Shown: one piece after another, positions 1 to 14,276 of the stretch
How the letters are laid out: every line of letters starts with the position of its first letter
Numbering within the stretch: the first letter of the stretch is position 1
Assembly (NCBI RefSeq): GCF_014892575.1
Contig: NZ_JADBGI010000013.1
Span: forward strand, 62,001-126,000
Direction: 5' to 3'
Length of the DNA: 64,000 nucleotides
Source of the DNA: Nocardiopsis coralli
GTDB taxonomy: Bacteria; Actinomycetota; Actinomycetes; Streptosporangiales; Streptosporangiaceae
Notes under the pieces: model-generated
Seen by the model: the letters and a program-made list of their open reading frames with translations, nothing else
The model's database searches: none
What the model was told of the DNA's origin: nothing
Made by a program: the position numbers and the translations under genes

Positions 1-1
1 T

Positions 2-373
2 TGGGTCCGCGACGGGGGTGCCACGGTCGTCCTGAACGAGCACGTGGACGGGTTGGTCCGGGAGGCTCTGGAACGGCACCTGGAGGAATGGGAGGAAGAC
101 GAACGTCCAGGTCGGCCCCCGTCGGCCGCGATCCTGTTGTCGCAGTTGGCGGCCGGGGACGAGGAAGGGTTCAACCTGGCGCTCGCGGACCTGCTGGTGC
201 GGCACCGGAAGGCGTTCGCGTTCGGGAAGAGGAACGGCGACTCGGACGGGCTGATCGATACGCGTGCACTGGCGCTGGCGTGCCTGGCGCGGGCGAAGGG
301 ATGGGACGTGCGGGTGGAGAGCGATTACCTTCCGGACGGGGTTCTGGAGAGGGCGGGCGCGATGTTCCGGTGA
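2..373 (+). CDS. Imm49-like immunity protein, C-terminal part (5' end outside window)
   Basis: The reading frame is open to the left edge, so only the last 123 codons are present. The visible part is an acidic, helix-rich cytoplasmic protein with no membrane segment. Its end (LALACLARAKGWDVRVESDY followed by LP) resembles the C-terminus of the Imm49 family, which in actinobacteria protects against polymorphic-toxin nucleases. That resemblance is remembered family knowledge, not a search result. It is read toward the VirB4-like gene on the opposite strand. If it is an immunity gene, its toxin should lie just left of the window. It could also be an unrelated helical hypothetical. Confidence 0.55.
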   Translation, partial: WVRDGGATVVLNEHVDGLVREALERHLEEWEEDERPGRPPSAAILLSQLAAGDEEGFNLALADLLVRHRKAFAFGKRNGDSDGLIDTRALALACLARAKGWDVRVESDYLPDGVLERAGAMFR

Positions 374-980
374 CGGGCGGGGCGTCGGGCGCAGGCGACA
401 ACCGGCGGGATCGGGCTGACGGCGCTCGGCCGGGTTCAATGTTCCCTGGGGTGGCGGTCCTGCGCGCGACGACGGCCCGGGGAGCTCCCTGAACCGGCTC
501 TACCGGGCAGAGAACCCGGGCCGACGCCGCGCGTTGCTGGGGGTGACCGTCGCGCGTAGGTGCGGGGCATGCGCTCCTTGGGGCCCGCGCGGGCATGTGC
601 GGGGCACGCGCGTTGCGGTCGGGGCCCGCCGCAGCCCACGCTTTGCTCGGGTGGCTCGGCGCGTGTGCGCGGGGGCTCTGAGGCTCGGCGCGTGTGCGCC
701 GGGCACGCGAGTTCCTGGGGTGACCGTCGCGCGTATGTGGGGGACCCGCAGGTCCCTTGGGCGTCCCTCCCCCTCGCACGTAGGTGCAGACCCCCACGCG
801 TTACTGGGGGTGACCGTCGCGCGTATGTGTGGGACCCCCGCATATGTGCGGTGCCCGCATGATCTCCGGGGCGTCCCTCACCCTCGCGCGTTCCCGGGGT
901 GGTCGTCACGCGAAGGTGCGGGGCCCGCGCTTCGGGTCGCGCCCCTGGCACGTAGGTGCAGGACCTGCGTGTCCGAGGGG
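374..980. repeat. Gene-free stretch with degenerate direct repeats
   Basis: This 600-base gap between two converging genes contains at least three close copies of GGGGTGACCGTCGCGCGTA (about 539, 719 and 806). Diverged copies occur near 895 (GGTGGTCGTCACGCGAAGG), and shorter CGTAGGTGCAG pieces near 780 and 950. Spacing is irregular, roughly 85-180 bases. There is no convincing coding frame on either strand. The repeats are too irregular for CRISPR. Their function is unknown. Confidence 0.6.
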
Positions 981-3455
981 CTACCGCTCCTGGGTCCCGG
1001 CGGGCGCCAGGCCCCCTTCGTCGAGCGCAGGGCGCTGCCGGGTCGGGTTGGTGTCCAGCCAGCGCAGCAGGTTCTCCGACACGAGGTCCACACCGATGCG
1101 GCCGGTCCGTCCGTCCAGGTCCCGGTACAGGCACTCACCGTTGCTGAGGTGGCGCAGCACGGACTGGTGGTCCTCGGTCGGGTCCACACCGACCAGCGCC
1201 ATGACGCTCTCGACCTCATAGCGCTCGCTGGAACGGAACGCGAACACCGACGACAGGCAGTTGGTGACCTGTTCGTTCAGCATGTCCCCGGCGTTCTGCG
1301 ACACCAGGATCAGCGCCGTGTTCCGCGACCGGCCCATACGCGAGACCTCCGGGACGAGCTTGGCGCCCTCGGGTGTGGAGGTCACCGCCCACGCCTCGTC
1401 CAGGAAGATCGCCTTCGGCAGGCGCCGGTCGAGCCCGTTCATGAGCCGCCGCGCGAACTGCGACACCAGGTACAGCAACGCCACCGACAGCCGCTGCTCG
1501 TAGGAGTAGTCGTCGCGGCGCAACCCGGAGTCGGGCAGGGTCAGCCCGCCCAGGGTGAACACGGTCGTCCACCCCTCGGTGTCGATACGGGCGTCGCCCT
1601 GCGGGTCGAAGCAGAGCGAGGCCAGCCGCATCTCCGACATGGACTGCAGCACGGCGCCCAGGTTCCGGGACGCGGCGTCGTCGGCGGCGATCAGGTAGTC
1701 CACGACCTTGGCCAACGACGGCTGCGGCTGGTTGGCGACGGCGGCGACCGCCTGGATCATCGCCGACTCGCGCTCCTCACTCATGCGGGGCAACAGCAGC
1801 CGCAGCGTCTCGGTCGCCATGGTCTTCTTCGCGGCGAGGTCGTCGCCGAACGCGAACGGGTCCAGCAGGCCGGGCTGGGCCGAGCCCAGGGACATGATGC
1901 GGGCCTTGCGTCCGCGGCGGCGCAGCAGTTCCACGAGGGACTCCGCGTCGCCCTTGGGGTCGATGGCGGCGACGGTGACCCCGCGCAGGGCGAGCTGGTA
2001 GATCATCAGCAGCGCGAGTGTGGTCTTGCCGCCACCGGGTTCGCCGGTGATCGCGATGGCGGTGGGCCGGTTGCGGGCGGCGGCCACGAGCGGATCGAAG
2101 TGCACGATGGAGCGCGCGCGTCCGACCGTCTCGCCGATGTAGGGGCCCACCCAGCCGCCGCCGGACTGCGTGTTGTCGATCCGGTCCCCGACGTCCACGG
2201 TCGCCGTGGGCATCCCGCCGGCGATGGTGCGCAGCGGCTGGCGCTGGGCGTAGGCGTTGAGGCGGATGCGGTCGCCGGGCAGCGACTCGTTGAACAGGGA
2301 CAGCTGGTCGCCGGTGGAGTTGATGACGTCGATGCCGATGTCGCGGTAGTGCTCCACGACCGCCTCGACCTGCTGGGTGAGGAGCTTCTCGGTGGGCGCG
2401 GAGACCATGAGCCGGTGCCACCCGTAGACGAACGGCAGGCGTTCCTTGGTGATGCCGTGCTCGAGCATGCGGGCGGCGTCGATCTGCTCGGCGAGGGCGA
2501 TGGGCGCCTCCACGCCGGCCTCGCGGATGTGCGCGTCCATGTCGCGGGCGTGCGCGAGCTTGCGTCCGACGTCCTTGGAGGCCTTCTGTGGCGGGATCAG
2601 CTTCATCCGCAACGACATCTCCACGGGGAACGGGAGCGCGTCGGCGTGGTGGATCCAGGGCTCGCCGTCGGGGAACGGCATGAGGTCGGGGAAACGCGCG
2701 AACGACAGGTACGCCACGTGCGTGGGGCCGGAGGGCTGGTCCAGGCGCAGGGAGGACCGCCCGTTGACGAGGGTGCCGTCGACCAGCGCCTCGATCTCGC
2801 CGCGCCCCCACGTGCGCTTGCGGGTGGCGGAGGTACGGGGTTCCTCGGCCGAGCCGGTGACCGCGTGGCGCACGAGCCAGGCGATCTCGTCGGAGGTGGC
2901 GTGGCGGGCGTGCAGGGAACTGGCGGCCAGGGCGCGGCCGAGGCGTTCGGCCTGGTCGGTCCAGCGGGCGAGTTCGCGGTCGTCGACGGCGTCGTCGGTC
3001 AGGCCCAGCATCTGCTCGGTGCGCTGGTACCCGGACATGATCTGGGAGAAGAAGCCGAGGCCGGGGCCGCTGTTGCGGGGGCCGAGCCGGACGCCGAGGT
3101 AGACCTCCTTGGTCCAGAAGTCCTTGGCCCACACGTGCCGGTACATCTCTTCGAGGTAGTCGTACCAGCCCGCCCCGGCGTCGGAGGTCTCGTCGAGGGT
3201 GGTGGCCCACTCCGCCGCCGGGTACGTGCGGTGGGCGACGCGCAGGTGCACCTCGGCGTCGTTCATGCGGATGGCGGCGAGCGCGATGGTGATGTTGGTG
3301 GCCAGCGCCTGGCGTTCCTCGGGGGTGGTGAACTCGTAGGAGACGGTCGGCAGCCGGAAGTAGGCCCACGCCTCGGCGTCGCTGAGCAGCACGCGGTCGT
3401 CGAAGTAGCGCACCGCGAGGCGGGTCGCGCTCCGGGTGCCCCTGGTGCCGGTCAT
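981..3455 (-). CDS. VirB4-like conjugation/type IV secretion ATPase
   Basis: This 824-residue protein has the size and layout of VirB4/TcpF-type ATPases, which energise DNA or protein export at the inner membrane. A long N-terminal non-ATPase half is followed by a Walker A motif GEPGGGKT (Lys about 477) and a Walker B strand AIFLDEA (Asp-Glu about 686-687). A later segment LVSQNAGDML resembles the sensor region of TraG/VirB4 proteins. The start ATG at 3455 has GAGGAAGG about 8 bases upstream; an in-frame extension to 3896 has junk-like composition and no ribosome site. It reads in the same direction as the TcpE-like and TcpC-like genes further right and is probably the motor of the same system, although ectD and a nuclease gene now lie between them. 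Confidence 0.8.
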   Translation of the reverse strand: MTGTRGTRSATRLAVRYFDDRVLLSDAEAWAYFRLPTVSYEFTTPEERQALATNITIALAAIRMNDAEVHLRVAHRTYPAAEWATTLDETSDAGAGWYDYLEEMYRHVWAKDFWTKEVYLGVRLGPRNSGPGLGFFSQIMSGYQRTEQMLGLTDDAVDDRELARWTDQAERLGRALAASSLHARHATSDEIAWLVRHAVTGSAEEPRTSATRKRTWGRGEIEALVDGTLVNGRSSLRLDQPSGPTHVAYLSFARFPDLMPFPDGEPWIHHADALPFPVEMSLRMKLIPPQKASKDVGRKLAHARDMDAHIREAGVEAPIALAEQIDAARMLEHGITKERLPFVYGWHRLMVSAPTEKLLTQQVEAVVEHYRDIGIDVINSTGDQLSLFNESLPGDRIRLNAYAQRQPLRTIAGGMPTATVDVGDRIDNTQSGGGWVGPYIGETVGRARSIVHFDPLVAAARNRPTAIAITGEPGGGKTTLALLMIYQLALRGVTVAAIDPKGDAESLVELLRRRGRKARIMSLGSAQPGLLDPFAFGDDLAAKKTMATETLRLLLPRMSEERESAMIQAVAAVANQPQPSLAKVVDYLIAADDAASRNLGAVLQSMSEMRLASLCFDPQGDARIDTEGWTTVFTLGGLTLPDSGLRRDDYSYEQRLSVALLYLVSQFARRLMNGLDRRLPKAIFLDEAWAVTSTPEGAKLVPEVSRMGRSRNTALILVSQNAGDMLNEQVTNCLSSVFAFRSSERYEVESVMALVGVDPTEDHQSVLRHLSNGECLYRDLDGRTGRIGVDLVSENLLRWLDTNPTRQRPALDEGGLAPAGTQER

Positions 3456-3945
3456 CTGCAAGCCCTTCCTCGTGTCCGGATGTCCGGGTGTCCCCGCCTG
3501 GAGTTCGGGTCCAGCGGAGGCCGGGGCGTGAGCGGTGGGGGCCGTGCGCGCCCCGGCACACGCCCGCGCCCGACCTCGGGGGTCTCCCGGCGGGATCCCC
3601 CGTTGGTGCGGGTTCCACCCATAGTGCTGCATCCCGCGTGGGGTGGGAAGCCGGGGCGGTTTCGGCGCGCCAGAACCTGGGCCCGGCACCACGACCGGGC
3701 GGGGGAAGCGGGGGCGCCCGGCCTCGGCACGTACGCGCGAGGGCACCTGGGCACGAGGGCACGACGACGCGCGGCGCCGACCCGGTCGCGGGACCGCCGT
3801 GGGGTGGTCCGGGGCGAGAACCGGGCCGGCGCCGCGTGCTGAGGCCATCGGGAACCACAGAGGAGGCGGGCGCGAGCGCCCGGCCTCGTTACTCATGGGC
3901 TCCAGGTGGCATGTGCTCCTACGGACGGCCTGCGAGGGGCAGGGG
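3456..3945. other. Gene-free GC-rich spacer
   Basis: These 490 bases separate the VirB4-like start from the end of the secreted nuclease gene. Open frames are present on both strands only because of the extreme GC content, and none has a ribosome site or a recognisable protein. I see no clear terminator or operator. Confidence 0.5.
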
Positions 3946-4638
3946 TCAGCAGGAGCTGTCGAGGGTTCCCTGCAGGCTGGACTGCTCGTCGTCGGTGATG
4001 GTCAGGTCGTAGCGGTCCTTCACGTCGATCCAGGACTTGGCGTAGTCGCAGTGCACGTCGGTGTTGGAGGGCATCCACTCCGACGGGTCCTGGTCGCCCT
4101 TCTCGCCGTTGCTGGCCTGCGTGGCCAGCCACAGCTGCGAGCTCTCCACGTCGTTGGCGAAGTCGGCGCGCTCGTCGGTGGTCCAGTCGGCGGCGCCGGT
4201 CTTCCAGGCCTCGCTCAGCGGGACGAGGTGGTCGACGCTGATGTCGGAGGGCTCGTCGTAGACCCACTCGTCGTCGAACGCGCTCCACCAGCTGCCTTCG
4301 GTGGGCTGGCAGCTGTCGTCGGTGACGACGTCGTGGCCGTCCCTCTCGAGCACGACCTGGCGGGCGGTGCAGGGGCTCTCGACGACGTTCCAGTGCGGGA
4401 AGAGGCTTCGGTCGTATCCGTCCTGGGGACCCTTGGGCTGGACGTCGAGGCCGTCGAGCTGCTCCTGGGCGACGGAGTCACTGGGGATGTTGGGCGGCAG
4501 GGTGTGGTCGGCGGCGGCCGGGGAGGTCCAGCCGAGCGTGGCGACCAGGGCGGCGGCTCCGGCGGTGGCCAGGGCGGCGACCGCGCGGGGGGTTCGGGAG
4601 GGCCTGGAGGGGTGGGGGGTGCGGGGGGTCTGCTTCAC
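3946..4638 (-). CDS. Secreted HNH endonuclease of the DUF1524/GmrSD C-terminal type
   Basis: This 230-residue protein starts with a Sec-type signal peptide (basic HPSRPSRTPR, then an Ala-rich core ending near SPAAADHT). The mature part carries the DUF1524 HNH signature DHLVPLSEAWKTGA around the catalytic histidine, a later NDVESSQLWLATQASNGEKG segment, and several cysteines (ESPCTARQ, DDSCQPT, HCDYAKS, DSSC) likely to form disulfides. Family members are exported nucleases found widely in actinomycetes; nutrient scavenging or killing competitors are possible roles. The GTG start at 4638 is preceded by AAGGAG at good spacing. It lies between the VirB4-like gene and a divergent ectD, inside what should be a contiguous secretion operon. 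Confidence 0.8.
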   Translation of the reverse strand: MKQTPRTPHPSRPSRTPRAVAALATAGAAALVATLGWTSPAAADHTLPPNIPSDSVAQEQLDGLDVQPKGPQDGYDRSLFPHWNVVESPCTARQVVLERDGHDVVTDDSCQPTEGSWWSAFDDEWVYDEPSDISVDHLVPLSEAWKTGAADWTTDERADFANDVESSQLWLATQASNGEKGDQDPSEWMPSNTDVHCDYAKSWIDVKDRYDLTITDDEQSSLQGTLDSSC

Positions 4639-5144
4639 GCGTTCTCCTTGAGCGGGTCGGAGAGAACAAAGGACCCCCCTACTGTGCGGTAGCGGGGCTT
4701 TTCGCGCCAGACCCCGCGGGTGAAGTTGCAAAGAAATCCGCCGGGGGGAGATGGAAACATGTACCCGCGGGTGTATGAATTTCCGGTGATCTAGTTCACA
4801 GGAAAACCGGCATTCTGCGGACACACCCTCGCAACCGAGGGCCTGCAAGTGGACGACCTGCGGCGATATACACCGAGTGAGGCGATCGCACACCCCGGGT
4901 GAGACCACGCAGGTGGGCACGGAAATGCACGCAGCAAACGTTCGATCACCATGAAATAACGAATTCGTCTACTTCTGCATTTCCCCCATATAGTATGACA
5001 GTAATACCCGGGCAAACAGAACCTAAACATGGATCGGGGGGTTAACGCCCCGAATACGAAGAAGAATTTTGTTACGTTCACGTGTCGTAAGGAAAGCCGT
5101 CGACCACAGAGAGGATGGACCCCCTGCCACGGGGGAACCCGATC
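4639..5144. promoter_or_regulatory. AT-richer divergent promoter region between nuclease gene and ectD
   Basis: The gap is much richer in A/T than its surroundings, especially 4930-5100 (for example GAAATAACGAATTCGTC and TTTTGTTACG). A -10-like TATAGT sits at about 4990 in CCCATATAGTATGAC. The last 40 bases before ectD contain CCCCCTGCCACGGGGG, a small hairpin. Both genes are read away from this stretch. The sharp composition change suggests imported DNA. Confidence 0.45.
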
Positions 5145-6050
5145 ATGACTCTGCAGATGGATGTTCCGACCGCGGACGAGTACCCGACCCGTAAGGCCAC
5201 CGAGCCGGCGCTGCTCTACCGCAAGGACCCCACCGTGTGGGGCTCCGCCGACACCGGGCCCTTCACCGACGCCGACCTCAGGGGCTACGACACCCGCGGG
5301 TACACGCAGGTCGATTCGCTCATCAGCGGACACGAGGTGCAGGCCTTCCGCGAGGAGCTGACCCGCCTGGGCTCGGACCCGGCGCTGCGCGCGGACGAGC
5401 GGGTCGTCGTCGAGCCCACCTCCAACGAGGTCCGGTCGGTCTTCGAGGCGCACAGGATCAGCAAGCGCTTCGCCGACCTCGTGAACGACCCGCGCCTGGT
5501 GGAGCGGGCCAGGCAGATCCTCGGCTCCGACGTCTACGTGCACCAGAGCCGCATCAACTACAAGCCCGGGTTCGGGGGCGGATCCTTCTACTGGCACTCC
5601 GACTTCGAGACCTGGCACGCCGAGGACGGCATGCCGCGGATGCGCGCCTGCAGCTTCTCCATCGCCCTGACGGAGAACTACAGCCACAACGGCGCGCTCA
5701 TGATCATGCCCGGTTCGCACAGGACCTTCGTGTCCTGCGTGGGCGAGACCCCCGACGACCACTACAAGGCCTCGCTGAAGAGCCAGGAGATCGGGACACC
5801 CGACCAGAAGTCCCTCGAGTACCTGGCCGACCAGCACGGCATCGACGTGCTCACCGGTCCGGCCGGCGGGGCGATCATCTTCGACTCGAACTGCATGCAC
5901 GGTTCCGGCGGCAACATCACGCCGTACCCGCGCTCGAACCTGTTCGTGGTGTTCAACAGCGTGGAGAACACGTCGACCAGGCCCTTCGCCGCCAACAACG
6001 CGCGCCCCGAGTTCCTCGGGTCGACCGACTTCACCCCGGTCGGGCGCTGA
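5145..6050 (+). CDS. ectD: Ectoine hydroxylase EctD
   Basis: This 301-residue non-haem iron(II), 2-oxoglutarate dioxygenase converts ectoine to 5-hydroxyectoine, a compatible solute for salt and heat stress. The family fingerprint FYWHSDFETWHAEDGMPRMR is intact. Fe ligands are His151, Asp153 and His252 (NCMHGSGGN). The later RSNLFVVFNSVEN strand is typical. The chosen ATG gives MTLQMDVPTADEYPTR, matching the usual EctD N-terminus; an ATG 30 bases upstream would add ten unlikely residues. The ectABC genes are not beside it, so its substrate must come from elsewhere in the genome. It is an isolated gene on the opposite strand within the secretion cluster. Confidence 0.93.
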   Translation: MTLQMDVPTADEYPTRKATEPALLYRKDPTVWGSADTGPFTDADLRGYDTRGYTQVDSLISGHEVQAFREELTRLGSDPALRADERVVVEPTSNEVRSVFEAHRISKRFADLVNDPRLVERARQILGSDVYVHQSRINYKPGFGGGSFYWHSDFETWHAEDGMPRMRACSFSIALTENYSHNGALMIMPGSHRTFVSCVGETPDDHYKASLKSQEIGTPDQKSLEYLADQHGIDVLTGPAGGAIIFDSNCMHGSGGNITPYPRSNLFVVFNSVENTSTRPFAANNARPEFLGSTDFTPVGR

Positions 6051-6190
6051 GGGCCGGCGCGACAAGGCGCGACCGGGCGTGTCTGGTGGGTGCTGTCCGT
6101 GCCGCCAACAGGGCGAGTGCCCACCGAATACGCCCCGAACGGACGGAAAAGGACGGGCCGCGTGACCCGGGGGGTCGCGCGGCCCGTCCG

Positions 6191-6301
6191 CGTGTGCGGG
6201 CCCCGGGAACGGGACCGTTGCGCCCACCGGGCGGGGCTATGGGCCTGCGGAAATGTGGGCGCATCGAAGCATGCGCGTGCGGTGCACGGTCAGCGTGTGG
6301 G
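6191..6301 (+). repeat. 111-bp direct repeat, copy 1
   Basis: This block, starting CGTGTGCGGGCCCCGGGAAC and ending CAGCGTGTGGG, recurs 437 bases downstream with only three substitutions. It is non-coding in both copies. The near identity argues for a recent duplication or a functional pair such as ends of a small inserted segment. Confidence 0.85.
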
Positions 6302-6627
6302 TTTCAGGGGCCGGACACGTCAGCCACGGGCCCTGCACATCGCCGGATGAGGACCGAGCAACTGCGTGGGCCAGGGCCGGGCCGGCCAAGGCCCGGGCAG
6401 CCGCAGTCGCGTGGCGGGCGCTCGTGCTGCACGCGGTGAACATGCGGGTGCAACGCACCCGGAACGCGCATGAGCGGGACGGAAGGGCCTTACCCGGCGT
6501 CAGCGAGGGCCGGGCGAGGCCCCGGCGGCAGTGAGCGCGTGGTCGGATTCCTGCGGGCGTGCGGGTGCGTGAACCCGGATCGCCGTGCGCGCCGGGCACG
6601 TGGTGGCACGCGCACAGCGGGGACGCG

Positions 6628-6738
6628 CGTGTGCGGGCCCCGGGAACGGGACCGTTGCGCCCACCGGGCGAGGCTATGGGCCTGCGGGAATGTGGGCGCA
6701 TCGAAGCATGCGCGTGCGGTGCACGGCCAGCGTGTGGG
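6628..6738 (+). repeat. 111-bp direct repeat, copy 2
   Basis: This is the second copy of the 6191-6301 block. The differences are GCGGGG to GCGAGG, GCGGAA to GCGGGA, and CGGTCAG to CGGCCAG. The 326 bases between the copies contain no recognisable gene. Confidence 0.85.
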
Positions 6739-6942
6739 CCCCGAGAACACAGGCCGTAGGCCAGGCCCGGTGAGCCCCGGGCCGCTGTGGGCCGCTGCGG
6801 GCGGCCCTCGACGCGGCGAGACAGGGTTCCGGCGATCCGGCGACAGACGGCCGGCCGACCCCGTGCACACGGCGGCGGGGCGGGGCCCGAACGTGTCCGA
6901 GCCCCGCCCCGCCGAAGATCCGGTCCTCAGTTCCTCAGTCCC

Positions 6943-12480
<5,538 letters not shown>

Positions 12481-12500
12481 GCTTGCCGGCCTCCCTCGCC

Positions 12501-12821
12501 TTATTCCGTCGACACGCCCATCGCCCGAGCGAGCGCGACCGCGATGACCTCGATGATGCCGGGGACGTAGAAGACGATCCCGATGAAGATCGCCAGGATG
12601 ATGAACTGCGCGAACCGCGTGATCTCCCGCGTGAACAGGAAGAACACCGCCACGATCGAGACGATCACGAGGAAGAGGGGACCGAAGAAGCCGCGCAGGA
12701 AGTCGGCCAGGCCGCCGGTGTCGGGCGCGTTCTCGTTGGTGTTGGTCTCCACCGCGAGATTGAGGAGTTCAGCGCCGCCGGCGTGCAGGGCGTCCGTTGT
12801 GGAAGACAGCAGGGGGAGCAT
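12501..12821 (-). CDS. Small membrane protein of the secretion/conjugation operon
   Basis: The protein has 106 residues: a 40-residue polar N-terminus, then two closely spaced membrane segments (FFGPLFLVIVSIVAVFFLF and FAQFIILAIFIGIVFYVPGI) joined by TREITR. Small two-segment proteins of this kind accompany TcpC/TcpE homologues (TcpD or VirB2/VirB3-like position), so a channel role is plausible, but sequence alone does not assign a family. It lies 71 bases after the TcpC-like gene and 20 before the TcpE fusion, in one operon. Confidence 0.7.
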   Translation of the reverse strand: MLPLLSSTTDALHAGGAELLNLAVETNTNENAPDTGGLADFLRGFFGPLFLVIVSIVAVFFLFTREITRFAQFIILAIFIGIVFYVPGIIEVIAVALARAMGVSTE

Positions 12822-12892
12822 GTCAGGCGCCGCCCCCCGGTGTCGACTCTGGTGTCAGCATGTTCTTCTCGTCTCCTTGCCTACCGTCCCCG

Positions 12893-13855
12893 TCATTCGC
12901 CGTACGAACGCGGGGAACCCTGGATGTCGCGCACGTGCCACTCGCCGCCGGAGTCGACGACGGTCACCAGGTAGTCCTGGGTCAGCTGTCCGGTCTCGCT
13001 CCCGTCGGGGGCCGGGAGGGTCCACTCGACCGTGGCGGCCACCCTGCGGACGTCCTCCTCACCGGACGTTGACTGGGATGGCACCGTGATCTCGGACAGT
13101 TCGGCGAATTCCAGGCTATTGGCCGGAAGCGGCGTGATCGAGGCGTCGGCCTCCACGTAACGGTCGAGATGTCCGGGTTCCTGCGCGTAGGCCTCGAAGA
13201 ACCCCGGCAGGACACTCTGGAGTTCCTGTGCGGCGGCGTCGTCGGTCTCGAAGGAGGCGCCGGGCGGAAGCTCGGCCCGGGTGGGTGCGCCCAGCAGCGC
13301 GGGGCGGCCGGAGACGACGAGGGAGTCGCCGTCGGAGTAGACGGGGACCTCCAGGCTCATGGGCTCGTCGTTGACGTCGGCGCGGACCACGACCATCGCG
13401 TTGTTCTCGTTCTCGACGTCGACGGCGAAGACGGTGAGGTTCTCGGCGGCGAGGCTCTCGGCGGGGAGCTCGAGGTCGGCGGCCTGCCCCTCGGGCACGT
13501 ACGCGGCCAGGGCCTCCAGACGCTCTTCTCCGGACTCCTCGGTGTTGAGGTAGACCTCGGCGAAGCGCAGGCCGAACGCGGCGGCCGCGGTCTCGGGGTA
13601 GTCGACCGTCTCGGCCTGTTCGGGTGCGTCGTCGGCGGCGGGCAGTGCGAACCCTCCGCGGAGGGGGATCATGATGCCGTTGACGATGACGACGGCGATG
13701 AAGACCCACAGGACCACACGTCCGGCGCCGACGAGCCATCGCCCGCCGGCCCACCGGCCCGGCGGTTTGGTGGACGGTTCGTCGAAGCCGTCGTCGAACC
13801 CGGTCTCCTCCGCCCGGTCCTGCACGGCGGTGCCGCGCCGTGCGCCCTTCGCCAT
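12893..13855 (-). CDS. TcpC-like (VirB8-fold) conjugal transfer protein
   Basis: This 320-residue bitopic protein has a 50-residue cytoplasmic N-terminus, one membrane segment (VLWVFIAVVIVNGIMI) and a large extracytoplasmic part of two NTF2/VirB8-like halves. The second half ends VDSGGEWHVRDIQGSPRSYG, a conserved ending of actinobacterial TcpC-like proteins. Such proteins scaffold the transfer channel in the cell envelope. ATG at 13855 is preceded by GAGGAGG at 6-7 bases; longer forms lack this. It is the first gene of the leftward operon followed by the small membrane protein and the TcpE fusion. Confidence 0.75.
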   Translation of the reverse strand: MAKGARRGTAVQDRAEETGFDDGFDEPSTKPPGRWAGGRWLVGAGRVVLWVFIAVVIVNGIMIPLRGGFALPAADDAPEQAETVDYPETAAAAFGLRFAEVYLNTEESGEERLEALAAYVPEGQAADLELPAESLAAENLTVFAVDVENENNAMVVVRADVNDEPMSLEVPVYSDGDSLVVSGRPALLGAPTRAELPPGASFETDDAAAQELQSVLPGFFEAYAQEPGHLDRYVEADASITPLPANSLEFAELSEITVPSQSTSGEEDVRRVAATVEWTLPAPDGSETGQLTQDYLVTVVDSGGEWHVRDIQGSPRSYGE

Positions 13856-14276
13856 CCCCGCCTCCTCACTGAACGTCGTCGCCGCGACGCCTCTGCGACG
13901 CCGCTGGGTTGTCCGTGCTTTGTCGCCACGTTGCCGTCGGGGCTTCGCCAAGGTCTTGTCTACCCCATCCCTATAGTGAGGCATTGTGCGGGTTGGGAGA
14001 GCCCTTGACGGCTCCGCGTTTCCCCTAGTTCAGCGCATTGCACGCACCGAACAATCATCCCAAAAGGTGCGGTGGGCACTTCCTCCACATGAATCGCTCC
14101 AGCGGGGTGAGAAGGGTGACCCAATTATGGTTCGTCCGGAAAGCCATTAGTCACCTGCCGGTCAGGGAGATCTGGCTTGCCCGGGGGTGAGGACTGATTC
14201 CCCAATGGAACTCAGTTCCGATTCAGTTCCCTCGCGGGACCCCCGGCGCCGCGTCCCGCGTCGTTACCGTGAGGCC
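13856..14276. promoter_or_regulatory. Divergent intergenic region upstream of the TcpC-like gene
   Basis: On the minus strand, TATAGG (complement of 13969-13974) is a candidate -10 box for the secretion operon. The right half is less GC-rich, and GGAACTCAGTTCC (14207-14219) is a short inverted repeat followed by another CAGTTCC, a possible operator for the rightward gene. No protein-coding frame is evident. Confidence 0.35.

Larger units (their letters stand above)
6051..6942. other. Long gene-free region carrying a duplicated 111-bp block
   Basis: There are 890 bases between the ends of ectD (+) and the TcpE-like fusion (-). Apart from the duplicated block listed separately, the stretch contains inverted motifs such as GCATGCGCGTGCGGTGCA and GGGTGCAACGCACCC. 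No frame has a start signal or a recognisable product. A hairpin-like GGCGGGGCGGGGC...GCCCCGCCCCGCC near 6873-6911 may terminate the fusion gene transcript, which ends at 6943. Confidence 0.5.

Noticed and set aside
374-980. CRISPR array
   Set aside because: Repeat length, spacing and sequence vary too much, and there are no cas genes.
534-3842. An 1102-codon open frame antisense to the VirB4-like gene
   Set aside because: Its protein is Gly/Val/Arg/His-rich with no domain and mirrors the GC pattern of the opposite gene. The VirB4-like frame carries intact motifs and a ribosome site.
5115-5144. Earlier ATG for ectD
   Set aside because: It would add MDPLPRGNPI, absent from EctD proteins, and its ribosome-like AGAGAGG abuts the ATG too closely.
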